Below, one piece after another: positions 38,355-47,091 of a DNA stretch of 64,000 nucleotides; the first letter of the stretch is position 1; each line of letters opens with the position of its first letter. The stretch spans positions 744,001 through 808,000 of the forward strand of contig JAXLYE010000002.1 in the NCBI GenBank assembly GCA_046351595.1, written 5' to 3'. This DNA comes from JAXLYE01 sp046351595. GTDB taxonomy: Bacteria > Myxococcota_A > Polyangia > Palsa-1104 > JAEUJZ01. The notes under the pieces were generated by a model, which was given only the letters and a program-made list of their open reading frames with translations, ran no database searches and was not told the origin of the DNA. The translations under genes and the position numbers were made by a program.

Positions 38355-38394
38355 GCCCGCCGCCCGCTGCCCGCTGCCCGCTGCCCGCCGCCCG
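38355..38394. repeat. 7-bp tandem repeat GCCCGCT/GCCCGCC
   Basis: Nearly six heptamers in a row, directly followed by repeat cluster 2, in the convergent gap between the ccm cluster and menE. Confidence 0.7.
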
Positions 38395-38397
38395 AAG

Positions 38398-38464
38398 TTG
38401 ATCAGCCCAATCAACGTTGATCAATGTTGATCAACATGGATCGAGCCAATCAACATTGATCAAC
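38398..38464. repeat. cluster of TTGATCAA-type repeats (cluster 2)
   Basis: TTGATCA at 38398, then CAATCAACG, TTGATCAATGTTGATCAACA (from 38417), CCAATCAACATTGATCAAC (to 38464) and another GATCAAC nearby. The same 15-mer family as the cluster at 13653-13729, here in both orientations. It lies in a 156-bp convergent gap. Confidence 0.85.
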
Positions 38465-38502
38465 CTCAGCGATCAACCTCAGCCCGGCGGCGCGGCTCCC
38501 GC

Positions 38503-39921
38503 TCAGTCGGGGCGCCGCGGGAACGGGCGCAGCTCGGGGCGGGCGCGGCTGGCGGTGGCGGCGCGCTCCAGCTTGCCGCTCGGGCCGTAGCTCAGGCCCT
38601 CGAGCCAGGCGAGCCGGCGCGGGTGCTTGAAGCGCGCCAGCCGCGCCGCCAGCTCCGTCGCCAGCTGCTCGTCGGACGGCCGCGCGCCTTGGGCCACCAC
38701 CGCGGCGACCACACGCTGCCCCCACTCCTCGTCCGGCTCGCCGAATACGCACGCGGCCGCGATGCCGGGGCAGCCCTCCAGCGCCTGCTCGACCTCCAGC
38801 GGGTAGACGTTCTCGCCGCCGCTGACGATGAGGTCCGTGCGCCGCGCCAGCACGTGCAGCCGCCCCTCCCCGTCGAGGTAGCCGAGGTCGCCGGTCGAGA
38901 ACCAGCCGTCGACGAGCGGGCTGCCGTGGCGCTCGGGCGGGTAGTAGCCGTCGAACAGCACCGGGCCGCGGACCTCGATCAGGCCGTCGCGGATGCGGAC
39001 CTCGACGCCGTCGATCGGCGGGCCCGAGCCCTGCGCCGGCGCCGGCGGCGTGCCGTAGCGCTGCGTCGTCACCTGCGAGCTCGTCTCGGTCAGGCCGTAG
39101 GTCGTCAGCACCGGCACCCCGCGCGCGGCGGCGCGCTCGATGAGGGCGGGCGAGGCCGCGGCCCCCCCGAGCAGGAGCGCGCGCAGGTGCGGCGGCGGCT
39201 GCCACGGCGGCTGGCGATCGAGCAGCCGCGTCAGCATCGTCGGCACCAGCGACAAGAGCGTCACGCGGTGGCGCTCGATGGCGCGCACCAGCGCCGGCAC
39301 CTCGAACGCGCCGCTGCGCAGTACCACCGTCGCCCGCGCGAGCAGGCAGCGCACCAGGATCGACAGCCCGCCGATGTGCGCCAGCGGCATCGCCAGCAGC
39401 CAGCGATCGTCGGGCCGCCAGCCGAGGTTCCTGGCGCTCGCCTCGGCCGACGCGCACAGCGCCGCCGGGCTGAGCATCGCGCCCTTGGGCCGGCCGGTCG
39501 TGCCCGAGGTGAACAGGATGAACTGCGGCTCGGTGCCGCGCGGCAGCGGCTGGGCCGGATCGGTCACCATCGACCCGCGCGGCAGCGGCGTGCTCTCGTC
39601 GATGAGCAGCACCGGTGCGACCTCGGCGAGCTGCTCGGCGCGCTCGCGCGCGGACAGCCGCGGGTGGATCAGCACCGTCGGCAGGCCGCGCTCGAGCAGG
39701 GCGTACAGCCACAGCGCCGTCGGCAGCCGGTTGTCCGCGACCAGGGCGACGCGCCGCCCCGCCGCCTGCATCGTCAGCCAGCGCACAAGCGGCGCCACCG
39801 CCTGCCACAGCGCGCCGAAGGTGAAGGTCGCCGGTGCCTTCGCCGCGTCCGCGCCCTCGCTGACGATCAGCGCCACCGCCTGCGGCGCCGCGGCCGCGGC
39901 CTCACGCAGCGAGATCCTCAT
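38503..39921 (-). CDS. menE: o-succinylbenzoate-CoA ligase MenE
   Basis: An acyl-adenylate-forming enzyme that activates o-succinylbenzoate for naphthoate synthesis, 472 aa. Motifs are ILFTSGTTGRPKGAM (P-loop), TYGLTETSSQVTT, STGDLGYLDGEGRL, RRTDLIVSGGENVYPLEVE and the C-terminal Lys in GPSGKLERA. The ATG at 39921 has GAGGT upstream and overlaps the menC stop by 4 nt (ATGA), so menC-menE is a coupled pair. The assignment to MenE rather than another acyl-CoA ligase rests on this context and on length. Confidence 0.9.
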   Translation of the reverse strand: MRISLREAAAAAPQAVALIVSEGADAAKAPATFTFGALWQAVAPLVRWLTMQAAGRRVALVADNRLPTALWLYALLERGLPTVLIHPRLSARERAEQLAEVAPVLLIDESTPLPRGSMVTDPAQPLPRGTEPQFILFTSGTTGRPKGAMLSPAALCASAEASARNLGWRPDDRWLLAMPLAHIGGLSILVRCLLARATVVLRSGAFEVPALVRAIERHRVTLLSLVPTMLTRLLDRQPPWQPPPHLRALLLGGAAASPALIERAAARGVPVLTTYGLTETSSQVTTQRYGTPPAPAQGSGPPIDGVEVRIRDGLIEVRGPVLFDGYYPPERHGSPLVDGWFSTGDLGYLDGEGRLHVLARRTDLIVSGGENVYPLEVEQALEGCPGIAAACVFGEPDEEWGQRVVAAVVAQGARPSDEQLATELAARLARFKHPRRLAWLEGLSYGPSGKLERAATASRARPELRPFPRRPD

Positions 39922-41081
39922 CGTGCACCTCGCTCGGCCGGCTGCCACGTCCACAGCGGTGACCCCGGCGGCAAATCGGCCACCGCCCCGTCGAGCACGA
40001 GGCCCAGGCCGGGCGCGAGCGGCGGCTGCAGCACGCCGCCCGCGACCGCCGGCAGCACCGCCTGCGGACCGAGCGCCAGGCCGGCGTGCGCATCGAGCCC
40101 GCAGGCGCGCACCGGGCGCAGCGCCGCGGCCAGCTGCAGCGCCAGAAGGCAACCGACCGTCCCGTCGAAGAAGTGGGTCACGCAGGCGGCGGCCCGGCGG
40201 TCCTCCGCTGCGGGGAACAGCCGCTCGAGCAGCGCCAGGCACGACAGCGGCCCGCCGAGCGCCATCGGCTTGAGCACCGCGACGGACGCGGCGCCGCTGG
40301 CAAAGAGCGGCCGCAGCGCGTCCACCGCCAGCTCACCGAGCGACTCGTCGAGCGCCACCGCGATCGGCGAGCGCAGCGCCACGAGCTCGCGCGGGTCCGC
40401 GAGCGGCTCCTCGATGAACTCGGGCGAAAGCTCGGCGAGCGCCGGCAGGAGGCGCTGCGCCTCATCGCGCGAGAAGGCGCGGTTGCCGTCGAGCCGCAGC
40501 CCGCCGCCCGGGCCCAGCCGCTCGCGCAGCGCCCGCGCCGCCTGGAGCTCGAAGTCCGTGCGACCGGGCCGCCCGAGCTTGAGCTTGAGCGTGCGCACGC
40601 CGCGCCGCAGCGCCGCATCCGCCGACTCGCACACCGCCGCGAGCGACTCGCCGCCGACCAGCGCCGAGACCGCGACCGCTTGCGGCGGACCCGAGGACCT
40701 GGCGGGGTCTGCGACGCGCCCGAGCAGCGAAGCCACCGGCTCGCCGCGGCGCTGGGCGTGGAGATCACACAGCGCGGTCTCGACCGCGCACCGCGCCGCC
40801 GCCGGCAGCGGGCCGAGCCGATCGTCGAGCGACCGCGCGAGCGCGCCCGCGTCCGGATCGTCGAGCGAGAGGCGCGACCACGGCAGCACCGCCAGCGCCT
40901 GCTGGCACGCCGGCAGATCTTCGCGCGAGAAGCCCGGCAGCGGCGACGCCTCGCCCCAGCCCGTGCGCCCCTGCTCGTCGCACAGCCGCAGCAGCAGGCC
41001 CTGGCGGCAGCGGGTCTTTGTGCGCACCGCGCCGACCGCGCTCGGGAGCGCGGCGGAGAGCGCGTACAGCTCTGCGCGCAT
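39918..41081 (-). CDS. menC: o-succinylbenzoate synthase MenC
   Basis: An enolase-superfamily dehydratase forming o-succinylbenzoate, 387 aa. Active-site residues are visible: LKLKLGR (KxK), RLDGNRAF (Asp), FIEEPL (Glu), ALDESL (Asp) and the second-base Lys in VLKPMALGG. The start at 41081 (MRAELYAL) matches the family N-terminus; ATGs at 41126 and 41144 would add a Pro/Arg lead. It runs divergently from aroA across a 266-bp gap and is followed by menE in a 4-nt overlap. Confidence 0.9.
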   Translation of the reverse strand: MRAELYALSAALPSAVGAVRTKTRCRQGLLLRLCDEQGRTGWGEASPLPGFSREDLPACQQALAVLPWSRLSLDDPDAGALARSLDDRLGPLPAAARCAVETALCDLHAQRRGEPVASLLGRVADPARSSGPPQAVAVSALVGGESLAAVCESADAALRRGVRTLKLKLGRPGRTDFELQAARALRERLGPGGGLRLDGNRAFSRDEAQRLLPALAELSPEFIEEPLADPRELVALRSPIAVALDESLGELAVDALRPLFASGAASVAVLKPMALGGPLSCLALLERLFPAAEDRRAAACVTHFFDGTVGCLLALQLAAALRPVRACGLDAHAGLALGPQAVLPAVAGGVLQPPLAPGLGLVLDGAVADLPPGSPLWTWQPAERGAR

Positions 41082-41257
41082 CAAAAGCGGGCGCGGGCGC
41101 GGCGCACGCACCGTCGAGAGGTTCATCGTCGAGGTCTTCGGCATCGGCAGCGGTTCGGGGGTCACGGTTCGCAAGGTCCTGGCCGGTCGGGCGGCGCGAC
41201 GGTCGCACGGATCCTACGCTGTGCCGCGCGATTCCTACAGCCCCCGCGCCGCCATCC

Positions 41258-41263
41258 TTGACA
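41258..41263 (+). promoter_or_regulatory. TTGACA -35-like box upstream of aroA
   Basis: A perfect TTGACA in the divergent menC/aroA gap, 85 nt before the aroA ATG. The sequence 16-18 nt downstream (GAATCA) is a poor -10, so it is only a candidate. Confidence 0.3.
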
Positions 41264-41318
41264 GGGCCGGCCCCGCGGTGGAATCACACCTGCGCCGCGC
41301 CCCGCTCCGCGCGCCTGG

Positions 41319-41346
41319 CCCAAGACCCAAGAGCCAAGACCCAAGA
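41319..41346. repeat. CCAAGACCCAAGA tandem repeat before aroA
   Basis: About two units of CCAAGACCCAAGAG immediately upstream of the aroA ATG. There is no Shine-Dalgarno; the AAGA-rich repeat may stand in as a purine-rich leader. Confidence 0.55.
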
Positions 41347-41347
41347 C

Positions 41348-42844
41348 ATGAAGAAAGCGCACCCGATCGAAACCTCGCCGCAGGGGCCCTCGCCCCAGGG
41401 AGCGGCCGCGGACCCGGAGCCGCCGGGCGTGACCGACGGGCTGGCCGCGCCGCCGCAGGCGCCGTGTCGGCTGCGCATCCGCCCGGGCGCGCCGCTGCGC
41501 GGTCGCATCGCTGTGCCGGGCGACAAGTCGATCAGCCACCGCGCGGTGCTGCTCGGCGCGCTGGCCGAGGGCACGACCCGCGTCCGCGGCTTCCTCGCGG
41601 GCGCCGACTGCCGCGCCACGGTGCAGGCGGTGCGTGCGCTCGGCGTCGCGGTGCGGGCGCATGGTGGCGATGGGCCTGGACCCGTTCTCGAGCCCGTCGT
41701 CGAGATCGCGGGCGTCGGCAAGCACGGGCTGCGCGAGCCGGCCGCGGTGCTCGACTGCCAGAACTCGGGCACGACGATGCGGCTCTTGGCCGGGCTGCTG
41801 GCCGGGCAGCGCTTCACCAGCTTCCTCTCGGGCACGCCGCAGCTGTGCCGCCGGCCCATGGCGCGCGTGGTCACGCCGCTGCGCGAGATGGGCGCGCTCA
41901 TCGTCGGGCGGCAGGGCGGTCGCATGGCGCCGCTCGGCCTGCACGGCGCGCTCGAGCAGGCGCTGCGCGGTGTCACCTACCGCGCGCCGATCGCCAGCGC
42001 CCAGGTCAAGAGCGCGCTGCTCCTGGCGGGCCTCTACGCCGACGGGCCCGTGGTCCTGCACGAGGCCGGGCCGAGCCGCGATCACACCGAGCGCATGCTG
42101 GCGGCGATGCTGACGGCGCCGGCGCTCGAGCGGGACGGGGGCGTGCTCCGCCTCGACGGCCGCCGCGCCGAGCGCCTGCGCCCGCTCGAGCTCACGGTGC
42201 CGGGCGACGCCTCGTCCGCGGCGTTCATCCTGGCGGCGGCGGCGGTGGTGCCGGGCAGCGACGTCACCGTCACCGGCGTCGGCACCAACCCGACGCGCGC
42301 CGGCTTCCTCGACGCCATGCGCGCGATGGGCGCCGACCTCACCGTCGAGCACCCGCGCGAGCAGGGGGGCGAGCCGGTCGCCGACGTGCGCCTGCGCCAC
42401 CGCCCGCTGCGTGGCCTCTCGCTGGGCGGCCCCGACATCGTCCGCCTGGTCGACGAGCTGCCGGTGCTCGCGGTGGTGGCGACGCAGGCGGCCGGGCGCA
42501 CCGAGGTCCGCGACGCCGCCGAGCTGCGCGTCAAGGAGACCGACCGCATCGCCGCCACCGTCGCCACGCTCGCCGCCTTCCGCGCCGCGGCCGGTGCGCT
42601 CGAAGATGGCTTCGTGATCGAGGGGCCGGTGCCGCTCGCCGGCGCCGCGCTCTCGAGCCTGGGCGATCACCGCATCGCCATGGCCGCGACCGTGGCCGCG
42701 CTGTGCGCCGACGGCGAGTCGCTGATCGATCGCACCGAGGTCACCGCCGACAGCTTCCCCGGGTTCGCCGAGGCGCTCTGCGCGCTCGGGGCGGACGTCA
42801 CGGCCGCCGGCCCGCTGCGCCGCGCCGCCGAGGCCCACGAGTGA
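41348..42844 (+). CDS. aroA: 3-phosphoshikimate 1-carboxyvinyltransferase (EPSP synthase)
   Basis: Adds the enolpyruvyl group of PEP to shikimate-3-phosphate, 498 aa. Family motifs are VPGDKSISHRAVLLGALAEG, NSGTTMRLLAGLLAG, RRPMARVVTPL, AQVKSALLLAGL, DELPVLAVVA, LRVKETDRI and GDHRIAMAA. The first 45 residues (Pro/Ala-rich) are an extension before the core. It is the first gene of the plus-strand aro-men series; aroC follows after 19 bp. Confidence 0.95.
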   Translation: MKKAHPIETSPQGPSPQGAAADPEPPGVTDGLAAPPQAPCRLRIRPGAPLRGRIAVPGDKSISHRAVLLGALAEGTTRVRGFLAGADCRATVQAVRALGVAVRAHGGDGPGPVLEPVVEIAGVGKHGLREPAAVLDCQNSGTTMRLLAGLLAGQRFTSFLSGTPQLCRRPMARVVTPLREMGALIVGRQGGRMAPLGLHGALEQALRGVTYRAPIASAQVKSALLLAGLYADGPVVLHEAGPSRDHTERMLAAMLTAPALERDGGVLRLDGRRAERLRPLELTVPGDASSAAFILAAAAVVPGSDVTVTGVGTNPTRAGFLDAMRAMGADLTVEHPREQGGEPVADVRLRHRPLRGLSLGGPDIVRLVDELPVLAVVATQAAGRTEVRDAAELRVKETDRIAATVATLAAFRAAAGALEDGFVIEGPVPLAGAALSSLGDHRIAMAATVAALCADGESLIDRTEVTADSFPGFAEALCALGADVTAAGPLRRAAEAHE

Positions 42845-42863
42845 GCCAAAAAGTGAGGTCCCC

Positions 42864-44180
42864 ATGCTCCGCTTCCTGACCGCCGGCGAGTCGCACGGGC
42901 CGCTTTTGACCGGCATCCTCGACGGCATCCCCGCGGGTCTGCCGCTCTCGCAGGAGGTGATCGACGCCCAGCTCGTGCGCCGCCAGCGCGGCTTCGGCAG
43001 CGGCCCGCGCATGAAGCTCGAGCGCGACCGCGTCGCCATCACCGGCGGCGTGCTCGCCGGCCGCACCACCGGCGGGCCGATCGCGCTCAGCCTGCCCAAC
43101 CTCGATCACCCGCGCTGGCTCGATCGCGAGCTTGTGCCGATGACGGTGCCGCGGCCCGGGCACGCCGACCTCGCCGGCGCCCTGAAGTACGGCCACCGCG
43201 AGCTGCGCCTGTCGCTGGAGCGGGCCTCGGCGCGCGAGACCGCGATGCGGGTGGCGCTGGGCGCGGTGTGCCGGGCTCTGCTCGCAGAGCTGCAGGTCGA
43301 GGTGCTGGGCTACGTCGTGCGCATCGGCGAGGTGGCGCTGCCCGCCGACACCCAGGCGCCGGACCGCGCCGCCTACCGCCTGCGCGCGCGCGCCGCCGAG
43401 GACTCGCCGGTGCGCTGCTACGACCCGAGCGCCGCCGCGGCCATGAGCGCGGCCATCGACGCCACCATCCGCGCCCGCGACACCATCGGCGGCGTCGTCG
43501 AGGTGGTGGCGCTCGGCGTGCCGCCCGGGCTGGGCAGCTTCGCGCAGGCCGACCGCCGGCTGTCGGCGCGCCTCGCCGCGGCGCTGATGAGCGTGCCCGC
43601 CACGCGCGGCGTCGAGCTCGGCGCCGGCTTCGCCTCGGCGGCGTGGCCCGGCACCGCGGCCCAGGACGCCTACTACCCGGCCGGACCGGGGGACGACAGC
43701 CTCGCCGACAGCCTCGCCGCCGGCCTCCCCGGCAGCCTCGGCGACGGCTTCGATCCGGACGCCATCGTCACCCGCACCAACCACGCCGGCGGCATCGAGG
43801 GCGGCATCTCGACGTCGGCGCCGATCGTCGCGCGCGTCGCGTGCAAGCCCATCGCGACCACGCTCGTGCCGCAGCCCTCGGTCGACCTGGCGACGGGCCG
43901 GGCGGCGTCGGCGCGCTACGAGCGCAGCGACTTCTGCCAGGTGCCGCGCGCGGTGCCGATCTTCGAGGCGGTGCTGTGCTTCGTGCTCGCCGAGGCGCTG
44001 TGCGAGAAGCTGGGCGGCGACTCGCTCGACGAGATGCGGCCGCGCCTGTCGTCGCTGCGGCGGTTGCGGTGGCCGGACCTGCCCGTGACAAACCAGCCCT
44101 GGCGGCCCTGGCCCGCGCCCGACGACCAGACCGCAGCCGGAGCGACAGACGCCGCCCCGAAGGGCGCGGACGCGCCATGA
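42864..44180 (+). CDS. aroC: chorismate synthase
   Basis: An FMN-dependent enzyme that makes chorismate from EPSP, 438 aa, longer than the usual 360-390. The N-terminus MLRFLTAGESHGPLL is canonical; RQRGFGSGPRM, RPGHADLAGALKYG, RASARETA and TNHAGGIEGGIS are further signatures. Extra length comes from Ala/Asp-rich loops (for example PAGPGDDSLADSLAAGLPG) and a C-terminal tail. The stop overlaps the aroKB ATG by 4 nt. Confidence 0.95.
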   Translation: MLRFLTAGESHGPLLTGILDGIPAGLPLSQEVIDAQLVRRQRGFGSGPRMKLERDRVAITGGVLAGRTTGGPIALSLPNLDHPRWLDRELVPMTVPRPGHADLAGALKYGHRELRLSLERASARETAMRVALGAVCRALLAELQVEVLGYVVRIGEVALPADTQAPDRAAYRLRARAAEDSPVRCYDPSAAAAMSAAIDATIRARDTIGGVVEVVALGVPPGLGSFAQADRRLSARLAAALMSVPATRGVELGAGFASAAWPGTAAQDAYYPAGPGDDSLADSLAAGLPGSLGDGFDPDAIVTRTNHAGGIEGGISTSAPIVARVACKPIATTLVPQPSVDLATGRAASARYERSDFCQVPRAVPIFEAVLCFVLAEALCEKLGGDSLDEMRPRLSSLRRLRWPDLPVTNQPWRPWPAPDDQTAAGATDAAPKGADAP

Positions 44181-46090
44181 GCCAGGCGCTCATCCTCGCC
44201 GGGCCGCCGGGCGCCGGCAAGACCACGGTCGGCCGCCTGACCGCGGCGCGGCTCGGCTGGGACTTCGTCGACACCGACGAGGAGCTCGCGCGCCGCGGCG
44301 GCGCCCCGGTGGCCGAGCTGTTCGCGCGCCGCGGCGAGGCCGCCTTCCGCGCCGACGAGGCGGCGCTCGTGCGCGAGCTCGGCGGGCGGGCGCGCCTGGT
44401 CCTGTCCACCGGCGGCGGCCTGGCCGCGGATCCGGAGCGGCGGCAGGCGCTCAAGCAGCTCGGTCCCTGCGTCTGCCTGCAGGCCCCGCTCGACGAGCTC
44501 CTGCGCCGGCTCGGGCCCGCGGCCGCCGCCCGGCCGCTCTTGCGCGGCGACGTGCGCGCCCGGCTCGCGGAGCTGCTCGCGGCGCGTGCCTCGGCCTACC
44601 GCGACCTGCACTACGAGCTCGACACCGTCGGGCGCACGCCGGAGTCGCTGGCCGCGCAGCTCGCCGAGCTGGCCCAGGCCGAGCTCGAGCGCCTGCCCGT
44701 GCGCCACCCGGGCGGTCGCTACGATATCGTCATAGGCCGCAATCTATTGAAACATATCGGTATCGCGATAAGCCGTCATGGCTATACCGGCAAGATCGCC
44801 GTCCTCAGCGATACCAACGTCGCGCCGCTTTATGCCGATACGGTGGTCGACGCGCTGCGCCAGGCGGGCCTCGGCGCGGTGGTGGCGACGCTGCCCGCCG
44901 GCGAGGCCAGCAAGCGCCTGTCCACCGTCGAGCAGCTCGCCGACGAGCTGGCGGCGGCGCGGGTCGAGCGCGGCGGCGCCATCGTCGCGCTCGGCGGCGG
45001 CGTCGTCGGGGACGTGGCCGGGCTGGTCGCCGCGACCTACCAGCGCGGGGTGGCGCTGGTGCAGGTGCCGACCTCGCTTCTGGCCATGGCCGACTCCAGC
45101 ATCGGCGGCAAGGTCGGCGTCGACACGCGCTACGGCAAGAACCTGATCGGCGCGTTCAAGCAGCCCGAGCTCGTCTTCATCGACCTCGACTGCCTGGCGA
45201 CACTTCCCGATGCCGAGCGGGCGAGCGGGCTGGCCGAGGTGGTCAAGGCCGGGCTGATCGGCGGCGGCGACGCCTGGGACGCGGCGCGCGCGCTCGCTGC
45301 GCCGTCGGGAAGCGCGGTGCTCGACGCGCCGGGGGTGGTGACCGACATCCAAGCCGGCGTGAGACCTCCGCTTTCGTCAGGTGCGGGTTCGGATCCGGGG
45401 CGGGCGCCCGGCCAGGTGCTCGGGCCGGTGCTCGGGCCGGCGCCCGGGCGGGAGCTCGATCCGCGGGGCCCGCTGTGGCCGGCGCTGCGCCACGCCCTGC
45501 AGGTCAAGCGCGCCCTCGTCGAAGAAGATCCGTACGAGGCGGGCCGCCGGGTCCTGCTCAACCTCGGCCACACCTTCGGGCACGCGCTCGAGGCGGCGGC
45601 CGGCTACGCGGTGCGGCACGGCGAGGCCGTGGCCGTCGGCCTGGTCGCGGCGCTGGAGCTGTCGCGGCGGCGCGGCCTGTGCGCGCCCGAGCGGGTCCTC
45701 GAGGTGCGGCGGCTGCTCGGGGCGCTGGGCCTGCCGACGGCGGTGTCGCAGCTCGTGGCGGGCGCCGGGCTGGCGCTGTCGCCCGAGCGCCTGACCGAGG
45801 ACGCGCTGCTGCGCCTCGGGCAGGACAAGAAGCGGCGCGCCGGCCGCGGTCGATTTGTGTTAATACGCGCCCCCGGCGAGGTCCATGTGTGCGACGAGGT
45901 TGAGGAGGAGCAGGCGGCGGCGGCGCTGCGCACGGCAGCGCGTGTCCCCGTCGAGCAAGGGCCCCAAGAGCAGGGCTGGCAGGGGGCCACGGCGGCGCCC
46001 GGCCGGTCCGCGTCGCCAGGCAGCGGGTCCGGGTCGCCGGCGGTCGCCGAGTCAGCCGCAGGGTCGCCGGGCGTTGAGGAGCGTACATGA
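44177..46090 (+). CDS. aroKB: shikimate kinase - 3-dehydroquinate synthase fusion
   Basis: A 637-aa bifunctional protein. Residues 1-175: shikimate kinase with Walker A GPPGAGKTT (9-17), the substrate Asp in DTDEE (32-36) and STGGGL. Residues 181-600: dehydroquinate synthase with LGGGVVGDVAGL, PTSLLAMADSSIGGKVGVD, EVVKAGLIGG and the zinc ligands in NLGHTFGHALE and RHGEAV. The AroB part contains a Gly/Pro insert (about residues 395-432) and the protein ends in a Gly/Ser/Ala tail. The stretch coding the AroB N-terminus (44721-44840) has only about 52% G+C by hand count. Coupled at both ends by ATGA overlaps. Confidence 0.92.
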   Translation: MSQALILAGPPGAGKTTVGRLTAARLGWDFVDTDEELARRGGAPVAELFARRGEAAFRADEAALVRELGGRARLVLSTGGGLAADPERRQALKQLGPCVCLQAPLDELLRRLGPAAAARPLLRGDVRARLAELLAARASAYRDLHYELDTVGRTPESLAAQLAELAQAELERLPVRHPGGRYDIVIGRNLLKHIGIAISRHGYTGKIAVLSDTNVAPLYADTVVDALRQAGLGAVVATLPAGEASKRLSTVEQLADELAAARVERGGAIVALGGGVVGDVAGLVAATYQRGVALVQVPTSLLAMADSSIGGKVGVDTRYGKNLIGAFKQPELVFIDLDCLATLPDAERASGLAEVVKAGLIGGGDAWDAARALAAPSGSAVLDAPGVVTDIQAGVRPPLSSGAGSDPGRAPGQVLGPVLGPAPGRELDPRGPLWPALRHALQVKRALVEEDPYEAGRRVLLNLGHTFGHALEAAAGYAVRHGEAVAVGLVAALELSRRRGLCAPERVLEVRRLLGALGLPTAVSQLVAGAGLALSPERLTEDALLRLGQDKKRRAGRGRFVLIRAPGEVHVCDEVEEEQAAAALRTAARVPVEQGPQEQGWQGATAAPGRSASPGSGSGSPAVAESAAGSPGVEERT

Positions 46091-47088
46091 TTGTCACCGT
46101 CGCAGATGGCGCTGACGCTGCGCAGGTGCAGCGGGCGCTCGTCGCCAAGGGTCTGTGGGTCAAGCCGCTGCGCACCGAGGGCGCGGCGCCGCGTCAGTTT
46201 GTCGTCGAGCCGTTCTCGGCCCGGGTCGAGCGCGCCGAGGTCCTGGCCATCGCCGGGGTCGCCGGCGTCTCGGTGACGGCGTCCGAGCACCCGCTGGTCG
46301 ACGCCCAGCCGCCGGTCGTCGAGGTCGCGGGCGCGCGCATCGGCGTCGGCGCCGAGCCGGTCTTCATGGCCGGGCCGTGCAGCGTCGAGTCGCTGGAGCA
46401 GATCGAGCGCATCGCGGCGATGGCCTCGGCGCTCGGCGTGCGCTTCCTGCGCGGCGGCGCGTTCAAGCCGCGGACCTCGCCGTACGCGTTCCAGGGCGCC
46501 GGCGTCGAGGCGCTCGGCTGGCTGCGCCGCGCCGCGGATCGCCACGGCATGAAGGTCATCACCGAGCTCATGGCCGCCGAGGACGCGGCCGCTGTCATCG
46601 AGCACGCGGACGTCGTGCAGATCGGCTCGCGCAACATGGCCAACTACGCGCTCTTGCGCACGGCGGCGCGCGGGCGGCGGCCCATCCTGCTCAAGCGCGG
46701 CATGGCCGCCACCGTCGAGGAGTGGCTGGCCGCGGGCGAGTACTGCCTGCTGCACGGCGCCGCCTCGGTGCTGTTCTGCGAGCGCGGCGTGCGCGGCTTC
46801 GACAGCGCGACGCGCAACCTCCTGGACCTGGGCGCGGTGGCGCTCTTGTCGCAGGTGCACCGCCTGCCGGTGCTCGTCGATCCGTCGCACGCGGTGGGGC
46901 GGCGCGACCTGATCCCGGCGCTCAGCCGGGCGGCGCTGGCCGCCGGTGCCGCCGGCCTGCTCATCGAGATCCACGACCAGCCGGGGCTGGCGCTCTCCGA
47001 CGGGCCACAGGCGCTCTTGCCGGAGCAGCTGCGGGCGCTCCTGCAGGCGCTGCGGGCGGGCAGCGCGCTGGCGCAGCGGGCGGCCTAG
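46087..47088 (+). CDS. DAHP synthase, type I-beta with N-terminal regulatory domain
   Basis: 3-deoxy-7-phosphoheptulonate synthase, the first step of the shikimate pathway, 333 aa. The first 70 residues form a ferredoxin-like regulatory domain (MIVTVADGADAAQVQRALVA), typical of Thermotoga-type enzymes. The barrel shows FMAGPCSVES, LRGGAFKPRTSPYAFQG, QIGSRNMANYALL, ILLKRGMAAT and LPVLVDPSHAVGRR. The ATG overlaps the aroKB stop by 4 nt. Confidence 0.94.
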   Translation: MIVTVADGADAAQVQRALVAKGLWVKPLRTEGAAPRQFVVEPFSARVERAEVLAIAGVAGVSVTASEHPLVDAQPPVVEVAGARIGVGAEPVFMAGPCSVESLEQIERIAAMASALGVRFLRGGAFKPRTSPYAFQGAGVEALGWLRRAADRHGMKVITELMAAEDAAAVIEHADVVQIGSRNMANYALLRTAARGRRPILLKRGMAATVEEWLAAGEYCLLHGAASVLFCERGVRGFDSATRNLLDLGAVALLSQVHRLPVLVDPSHAVGRRDLIPALSRAALAAGAAGLLIEIHDQPGLALSDGPQALLPEQLRALLQALRAGSALAQRAA

Positions 47089-47091
47089 CGC

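Noticed and set aside
38623..42879. Open frame of 1418 codons on the plus strand
   Set aside because: It spans menE, menC and aroA in a wrong frame or on the wrong strand. The translated sequence is Arg/Ala-rich without domains.
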